A DNA stretch of 64,000 nucleotides from JASLBX01 sp035762665. Its GTDB lineage: Bacteria; Actinomycetota; Actinomycetes; Jiangellales; Jiangellaceae. A model generated the notes under the pieces. It saw only the letters and a list, made by a program, of their open reading frames with translations, did no database searches and was not told the DNA's origin. The DNA is taken from NCBI GenBank assembly GCA_035762665.1, contig DASTNZ010000013.1:52189-116188 (forward strand), in the 5' to 3' direction. How positions within the stretch are numbered: the first letter of the stretch is position 1; every line of letters starts with the position of its first letter. Both the position numbers and the translations under genes were made by a program. Shown here piece by piece: positions 58,838-64,000 of the stretch.

Positions 58838-59944
58838 ATGGCTAGGAAACGTCCAGCGAAGGTTGGACGGCGCACGTTCTTGGCGGGCGCGTCCGCGACG
58901 GCTGCTGGTGTTCTTGCGGCGGAGGCGGCCTCGGCCGCCCCGGCCGTGGCCCAGGATCCACCGTTTGGGGTCCCCGGACTTCAGCAGAACTACGATCCGG
59001 CGTACGGCGTCTACCGTGGCGTGGATCCGAATATCTACAGCGACTGGGGCATCCAGCGTGCCGACAGAGTCCTGGTCTATTCCCGCACGGCGGGACCGCG
59101 GCATGCGCACCTGGGACGGCGCCTCGATCCGGACCACTCGAGCAACGCAGGTCTTGATCTCGACCGCCCGTACGTGATCACGCACGACCACAGCGACCCG
59201 TCGGTGTGGCCGCTCCCGCTGAACAATTCGAACGTGTCGCAGAACGAGTTGGTCAGGATGCTCGAAGCCGAAGGCATCGAGGTCCACATCACCGAGGACG
59301 TGCAGGCGATCGAGTCGCTGTCGAACAACTACAAGGCGGTGATCTTCAACAGCACGACTCGTGACACTCTGTGGAACCATGCCGCCGGCGCAGCGGGCGG
59401 CACTCGCCTGGACCGAGCGCGCGAGTCGCTCAGGAAGTACATCCAAGGCGGCGGCGGTTTTGTCGGCATCCATAACGCATTCGGCACCGAGTACAACGGC
59501 TGGCGCTGGTATGAGGGCCTGCTCGGCAACGCCAACTACTACAACCACGGCGCGAACCAGAATGGCGACGTCGTAATTGTCAACGGCCGCGATGTGTCGA
59601 CCAAGGATCTACCGCAGCGGTGGGAATTCCGCGACGAGTGGTACAACCTCGTCCCGTTCCCGACCCACGTGAACTTCCTTGCCGTCGTGGACGAAAGCAC
59701 GCTTGCAAGCGGCACTGGGAGCACCCACCCCGGTCATGGCGACTTCCATCCGGTTTCGTGGTGCCACTACTACGACGGTGGCCGTTCTTGGGTCACGACC
59801 CTCGGCCACGATTCGAATGCCTACCGGGAAGGCACCGACTTCCCCGGGGCAGCCGAATTCCAGGAGCACCTTGTGCACGGCATCAAGTCCGCCATGGGCC
59901 TGGAGCCGTTCTGCACGCTGGCTACGGGAAACCCGACCGGCTGA
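58838..59944 (+). CDS. Secreted ThuA-domain protein
   Basis: A 368-residue Tat-exported protein. The signal is RRTFLAGASATAAGVLAAE followed by AAS-like cleavage region. The mature part is a ThuA-like flavodoxin-type domain: DRVLVYSRTAGPRHAH (conserved start of ThuA), YKAVIFNSTT, YIQGGGGFVGIHNAF and GRSWVTTLGHD. ThuA-like proteins are linked to sugar (trehalose) or glycan degradation, often beside dehydrogenases. ATG at 58838 has GGGAG upstream. It is 97 bases before a PQQ-type dehydrogenase gene with a similar secretion route. The gene lies behind a perfect operator. Substrate unknown. Confidence 0.85.
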   Translation: MARKRPAKVGRRTFLAGASATAAGVLAAEAASAAPAVAQDPPFGVPGLQQNYDPAYGVYRGVDPNIYSDWGIQRADRVLVYSRTAGPRHAHLGRRLDPDHSSNAGLDLDRPYVITHDHSDPSVWPLPLNNSNVSQNELVRMLEAEGIEVHITEDVQAIESLSNNYKAVIFNSTTRDTLWNHAAGAAGGTRLDRARESLRKYIQGGGGFVGIHNAFGTEYNGWRWYEGLLGNANYYNHGANQNGDVVIVNGRDVSTKDLPQRWEFRDEWYNLVPFPTHVNFLAVVDESTLASGTGSTHPGHGDFHPVSWCHYYDGGRSWVTTLGHDSNAYREGTDFPGAAEFQEHLVHGIKSAMGLEPFCTLATGNPTG

Positions 59945-60040
59945 CGCTCGAGTAGATCTCACGGGATCGATGAGGCCCCCCGGCAGAACCTGGCCGGCGG
60001 GCGGGGGCTCGACGGCCGTTCTTTCGCTGGGAGGCGAACC

Positions 60041-62734
60041 ATGAAACCAAGAACGCTCTTGACAATCTTGCTTGCTACAGCCGTCTCCTGGGGGTCGGCG
60101 TCCGCCTTTGCTGAGAATCACGCAGAGGGCGACCCCGAGCCCGGGATAGCCGACCTGACCGAACCCGAAGGCCTGGCGCCGACCGGTGCCGACATGCCGA
60201 CCGTCGGCGGCAACCTGGGCAACCAGCATTACTCGGGGTTGACGCAGATCAACAAGCAGAACCTGCACAAGCTCGGGCCGGTCTGGCGCACACATGTCTC
60301 GGCAGTCCCGCCAGCGACCGACGACACCGGGCAGCAGACGACGCCCATCGTGGCCGATGGGGTCATCTACCTCGACACGCCCAACGGTGAGGTGATCGCG
60401 GTCGACGGCAAGACCGGCGAGGCCAACTGGAAGTGGGCGCCGGAGGATTTCGGAACTGAGGGCACGCGGCGCGGCGTCTCCCTCGGGGACGGCAAGGTCT
60501 ACACGCTCGCCGATGGCGACCGGGTCGTCGCCCTCGACAAGGACACCGGCGAGGAAGTATGGGTGGTGCAGCCGGAGACCCCGAATGGCGAGTCATTGGG
60601 CCGGATCCAAAAGGTCGCGACCGTGTACCACGACGGCGTGGTCTACATCCACACGAACGACGGCAGCCGCGGTGCGGTGTTCGCGTTGAACTCGGGCGAC
60701 GGCAGCCTCATCTGGCACTTCTTCGGTGGCCCGGATCGCGGCGTTGTCTTCACCGACGTCAACGGCAATTCCGTCGACGCCGGCGACACCTGGGGCCCGG
60801 TACTGCCTAACGGCACCGAGTGCAATCTCGTAGGCGGTGCGACGCCGTGGATGCACGGCTCGGTCGACCCCGAGCTCGGCATGTACTACATGACCTTCGG
60901 CAACGCGCGCAGCTGCACGAGCTCGCAGAACGGTTCGTTGCGTCCGGGCGACAATCTGTTCTCCAGCACGATGGTTGCGGTCGATTACAAGACCGGTGAG
61001 TACAAGTGGCACTACCAGTCGATCCGGCACGACGTCTGGGACATGGACAACGTCCACCCGCCGACGCTCGCCAACGTGAACATCGACGGCGAGGAGCACA
61101 AGGTGGTCTTCTACGGCAGCAAGTCCGGCCACCAGTTCGTGCTCGACCGGACCAACGGTCAGCCCGTGCTCCCTGTCGTCGACAAGCCGATGATCCAGGA
61201 CTCGCGACAGAACCACGCGGAGACGCAGCCGTTCCCAGTGAACCGTCTGCTGCCCGAGTGCGTCGTGTGGGAAAAGCTGGGCACCGACAACATCCCGGGT
61301 GACCCCTGGCGCGGCGTGCCGAACTACAACGGCTACCAACCCGACGAGGACGGCAATCTCGTCTTCAACCCGGACAGCTATGTCGCTGCGGACGAGCCGT
61401 TCCTTACCTATCCGGACGGGTATCCCTCGGACCACCGTCTGGGCTGCATGTACGACCCACAGTGGGATCTGCCCATCCTGTCGACCACCAGCCAGAACGG
61501 CGGTGCGGACTGGTCGAACAACTCGTACAGCCACAGCACGAACCTGGTCTACTACCCGTACGGAACGAATCCGGTGGCGCACTGGAACGGCGCTGCCGCC
61601 AACGGCCAGCGGGCGATCGGCCAGTACCAGACCGGCGGCATCCTCGCCTACGACGCATCGACCGGGGAGGTCCGCTGGACGAACCACCTGGGCACCGACA
61701 TGTCGCACGGCCAGGGACCGGTGACTACGGCGAGCGACCTGTTGTTCGTCGGGCAGATCGACGGACGCCTGCTGGTGATGGACGCGGTCACCGGCGACGT
61801 GCTGTGGGAGTTCCAGACCGGGTCGGGCATCGCCGGGGCGCCGATCACCTATGAGATCGATGGCGAGCAGTACGTCGCGGTCTTCGCCGCAGGTTCCACC
61901 AACCCGTATGGCGGCTCGGTGACGCAGGGCGATTCGCTGTGGGCGTTCAAGCTGGGCGGCACCTACACGACGGAGTCGGGCAGCCAAGAGGGGCCGGACA
62001 CCGCTCCGCTGTCGATCCGCCGTCCGGTCCAAGGTGGTGCGGTCGACGGTGACGAGGTGGGCAATACGGTCTACCTGGCCCGCGGCAGCCGCACCGCCGA
62101 CGCAAACGGTCAGCAGGACAGTTCGTTACAGCGCGCCATGCAGCCGACGCATATGCGGGTGCCGGTAGGCACGACCGTGACGTTCTTGAACCCGGGTGCG
62201 GAGACGTTCCCGAACTTCCCGAACGAGTTGCCGCACTGCGCAACCCAGTTCTTCGAGGGTCTGTTCAATCCCAAGCTGGAACCGGGGGAGAGCTTCGAGT
62301 ACACCTTCGACCGTGCCGGTGAGTACTTCTTCAACGACTGCACCGACCCACGGCCGGTGGGCAAGATCGAGGTCTACCTGACACCGCAGGATCTGCCAGG
62401 TGCGTTGCAGTTCGTGCCCTCGCGAGTGGATCTCGGCTCGGGAACCGGGATCTTCACTGGAGTGCAGGGTGTGGTCACGGCAATCCTCGACATCCCGGCC
62501 GGCTATGAGTTCGACGGCGATGCCGTGCTTCAGACGCCACTGTCGGAGACGCCTGTCCCGGCTGCGAGCACGACGTCCAACGGCAACAAGTTGATTGTGC
62601 AGTTCAACAAGGCTGACATCGACAACAACGTGCCCGAGGGCGAGGCAGTACCGCTGACGCTGGTGGCGAACTTCCAGCACAACGGGGTGCAGAAACAGTT
62701 GACGTCGACGGCGACGCCGGAGATCGTCAAGTAA
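60041..62734 (+). CDS. Secreted PQQ-type quinoprotein dehydrogenase with C-terminal cupredoxin-like domain
   Basis: An 897-residue exported protein. A Sec signal (KPRTLLTILLATAVSWGSAS) is followed by an eight-bladed PQQ beta-propeller with repeated AVDGKTGEANWKW / ALDKDTGEEVWV / VDYKTGEYKWHY / YDASTGEVRWTN / MDAVTGDVLWEF tryptophan-docking motifs. From about residue 655 a beta-sandwich resembling cupredoxins follows (VPVGTTVTFLNPG ... FDRAGEYFFNDCTDP), but the usual CxxHP copper motif reads CTDP, so copper binding is doubtful. ATG at 60041 has GGGAGG upstream. It likely oxidises a sugar or alcohol in the periplasm, with the ThuA-like neighbour. Confidence 0.85.
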   Translation: MKPRTLLTILLATAVSWGSASAFAENHAEGDPEPGIADLTEPEGLAPTGADMPTVGGNLGNQHYSGLTQINKQNLHKLGPVWRTHVSAVPPATDDTGQQTTPIVADGVIYLDTPNGEVIAVDGKTGEANWKWAPEDFGTEGTRRGVSLGDGKVYTLADGDRVVALDKDTGEEVWVVQPETPNGESLGRIQKVATVYHDGVVYIHTNDGSRGAVFALNSGDGSLIWHFFGGPDRGVVFTDVNGNSVDAGDTWGPVLPNGTECNLVGGATPWMHGSVDPELGMYYMTFGNARSCTSSQNGSLRPGDNLFSSTMVAVDYKTGEYKWHYQSIRHDVWDMDNVHPPTLANVNIDGEEHKVVFYGSKSGHQFVLDRTNGQPVLPVVDKPMIQDSRQNHAETQPFPVNRLLPECVVWEKLGTDNIPGDPWRGVPNYNGYQPDEDGNLVFNPDSYVAADEPFLTYPDGYPSDHRLGCMYDPQWDLPILSTTSQNGGADWSNNSYSHSTNLVYYPYGTNPVAHWNGAAANGQRAIGQYQTGGILAYDASTGEVRWTNHLGTDMSHGQGPVTTASDLLFVGQIDGRLLVMDAVTGDVLWEFQTGSGIAGAPITYEIDGEQYVAVFAAGSTNPYGGSVTQGDSLWAFKLGGTYTTESGSQEGPDTAPLSIRRPVQGGAVDGDEVGNTVYLARGSRTADANGQQDSSLQRAMQPTHMRVPVGTTVTFLNPGAETFPNFPNELPHCATQFFEGLFNPKLEPGESFEYTFDRAGEYFFNDCTDPRPVGKIEVYLTPQDLPGALQFVPSRVDLGSGTGIFTGVQGVVTAILDIPAGYEFDGDAVLQTPLSETPVPAASTTSNGNKLIVQFNKADIDNNVPEGEAVPLTLVANFQHNGVQKQLTSTATPEIVK

Positions 62735-62887
62735 GACCGAAACGGCCGGGCTCGGTGCGAGGCCGCAACGGCTGCCTTCCCCGGGCCCGGCGCTAGCTCA
62801 GCGACTGGGCCGCCGGGCACGTATCGCGCGTTGCTCGACGGCCCGGATCCTTGAGAGTGAAAGCCCGTGGCCAGGCCTATAGTCGGC

Positions 62888-63691
62888 TCACGGACTGCGG
62901 ACTCGACGCCGTGCCAGCGGAGATCGCAATGGGTGATCGAAGCCGCGCTCGGTGAGTTGTCCAGCCGCCCACTGCAGGTCAGCGATGAGTTCTGTAACAC
63001 GCTCCTCGGGAAAGCGACTTGTCGGGCCGCTATAGGACAACGACGCCACGACCTCGCCGGTCTGCCCGAAGATCGGTACGGCTACGGCTGACAGGCCGAC
63101 TTCGCGCTCACCGTGACTGACCCCGTAGCCGTCCTTCGCAGCGTCGGCGACCTGTTCTCGCAAAACCGGTAGATGTTCGACGCCGCCGGGAGCGGACGAG
63201 GCGATCCTCTCGAGCAGGCCGGTCGGTGCGTCGCGGAGAAGCACCTTCGACGATGCCCCCGCCCACAGCGGCAGTTCGTCACCAACGTGGACGACGTGCC
63301 GAAGCGGCATGGGGCTCTCCTCCTGAGCAACGCAGACACGTGCAGTGTTGTGGACGACGTAGATATTGACCGTCTCACGCTGCCGAGCCACGAGCTCGCG
63401 CATGAGCGCCCGCGTCTCCTCGGGCGGCTCCCAGCTGTTCTTGGCCAGATGCGCCCATCGCCATAGGCCAGGTCCAGCGACGTACCCGTTGGGCGTTGCC
63501 GACAGCAGGCCACTGTGTTCCAGCGTCTGAACGATCCTGAGTACGGTCGTCTTCGGAAGGCCGGTCGCGTCGACGATCTCGCGGATGGTCACGGTCGGAC
63601 GCTGCTCGGTCAGCAACGACATGATCTCGACGGCGCGCTGCACGCTGCGAACGCCACCCGAGTCGTTGTCGCTCTGCTCATTAGTGGGCAC
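62888..63691 (-). CDS. IclR-family transcriptional regulator
   Basis: A 267-residue IclR regulator. The N-terminal winged HTH is GGVRSVQRAVEIMSLLTEQRP and IREIVDATGLPKTTVLRIVQTLEHSGLL, and the C-terminal effector domain contains HVGDELPLWAGASSKVLL and VSHGEREVGLSAVAVPIFGQ. The GTG at 63691 is preferred because GAGG lies 9 bases ahead; the frame is open to an ATG at 63757. It probably controls the ThuA/quinoprotein genes through GGTCC-N7-GGACC sites and itself through a partial copy at 63748-63764. Confidence 0.87.
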   Translation of the reverse strand: MPTNEQSDNDSGGVRSVQRAVEIMSLLTEQRPTVTIREIVDATGLPKTTVLRIVQTLEHSGLLSATPNGYVAGPGLWRWAHLAKNSWEPPEETRALMRELVARQRETVNIYVVHNTARVCVAQEESPMPLRHVVHVGDELPLWAGASSKVLLRDAPTGLLERIASSAPGGVEHLPVLREQVADAAKDGYGVSHGEREVGLSAVAVPIFGQTGEVVASLSYSGPTSRFPEERVTELIADLQWAAGQLTERGFDHPLRSPLARRRVRSP

Positions 63692-64000
63692 GTACGGGCA
63701 CCTCTTCGGTCTCCTCGTCCTAACATCTGCGGATACCTTACGTCTGCGGTCCGCCAAGCGGTATATCTAGGCCACTAGGCGGACGAGGCTAACCGTAGAA
63801 GCAACTCTAGAGCGATCCCTCCGCGGATGGGGCATCGGTGAGCTCGCACCATCCGCCCCAGGGTACGCAGATGCCGCCCACCGGGGGCAAGCGTCCGTAA
63901 CGGTTTGGACATTCCCCGGACAACCTCTTGCCAAGATGCCGCGCACCACCGTAGCTTGGGTCCGTACAACGGACCTGTTAGACCGTCTAGTGGGTCAGAA
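63692..64000. promoter_or_regulatory. Control region with two related operator sites at the right edge
   Basis: No gene seen. It holds a partial site GGTCCGCCAAGCGGTAT (63748-63764) and a perfect one, GGTCCGT-ACA-ACGGACC (63959-63975), sharing the GGTCC-N7-GGACC layout of the 58765 operator. A further degenerate GACC-N8-GGTC follows near 63982. They probably serve the IclR gene and a gene beyond the window. Confidence 0.5.

Noticed and set aside
1..64000. CRISPR arrays, rRNA genes, insertion sequences or a prophage.
   Set aside because: No regularly spaced repeats, rRNA sequence, transposase or phage structural genes were seen.

Overview
The window is high-GC, densely packed DNA with GTG/ATG starts, many 1-4 bp stop/start overlaps and Tat-type signal peptides. 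It encodes several families first named from Mycobacterium smegmatis. This fits an actinomycete chromosome; I cannot name the genus.

Layout. 1-10.7 kb: a partial exported aminotransferase-like lipoprotein, a lipid kinase, a TetR-controlled oxidoreductase with three operators in its promoter, a LysR/EamA divergent pair, a coupled cyclase + thiamine-diphosphate enzyme pair, a VOC protein and small membrane proteins. 10.8-17.4 kb: a tightly overlapped five-gene minus-strand operon (polysaccharide pyruvyl transferase-like, reductase-adenylating fusion, a small unknown, an Fe-S-motif GMC oxidoreductase, an SRPBCC protein). 17.7-21.9 kb: SnoaL-like protein, AI-2E-type permease, secreted CocE/NonD hydrolase.

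21.9-39.8 kb is the most interesting part. A minus-strand operon (29238 to 23782) carries a ComA-type phosphosulfolactate synthase, an unrecognised protein, two aspartase/fumarase-superfamily proteins and a D-cysteine-desulfhydrase-like PLP enzyme. This is the gene set XcbB/C/D/E of bacterial coenzyme M biosynthesis. It is interleaved with most of the 'Nit1C / nitrogen-starvation' family set (sll0787 AIR-synthase-like, sll0786 acetyltransferase, MSMEG_0568 radical SAM, MSMEG_0565 glycosyltransferase, MSMEG_0572/Sll0783 protein) but without its nitrilase. Also present are AllF/AllG-like subunits of oxamate carbamoyltransferase with a carbamate kinase, an amidohydrolase, an OsmC protein, a CoA-disulfide-reductase-like flavoprotein and an XRE-cupin regulator. 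Similar AT-rich ATAGTAAA-type elements precede the transcription units. No epoxyalkane:CoM transferase or other known CoM user is visible. I infer an undescribed sulfonate-thiol system linked to nitrogen/carbamoyl metabolism.

39.8-55.7 kb: secreted M14 peptidase, FIST sensor protein, a decayed alpha/beta hydrolase, YetF-like and TatA/DedA membrane proteins, a NarL-type two-component system, DoxX and SHOCT proteins, a patatin with inserted membrane helices, a secreted GH3 enzyme and a YccF protein.

55.8-64 kb: accessory DNA. A 45-bp 3' piece of a tRNA-Lys gene marks a probable integration site. It is followed by gene debris, a VapBC-like toxin-antitoxin pair, a decayed aldo/keto reductase, and a catabolic module (ThuA-like protein, PQQ-type quinoprotein, IclR regulator) with related GGTCC-N7-GGACC operators.
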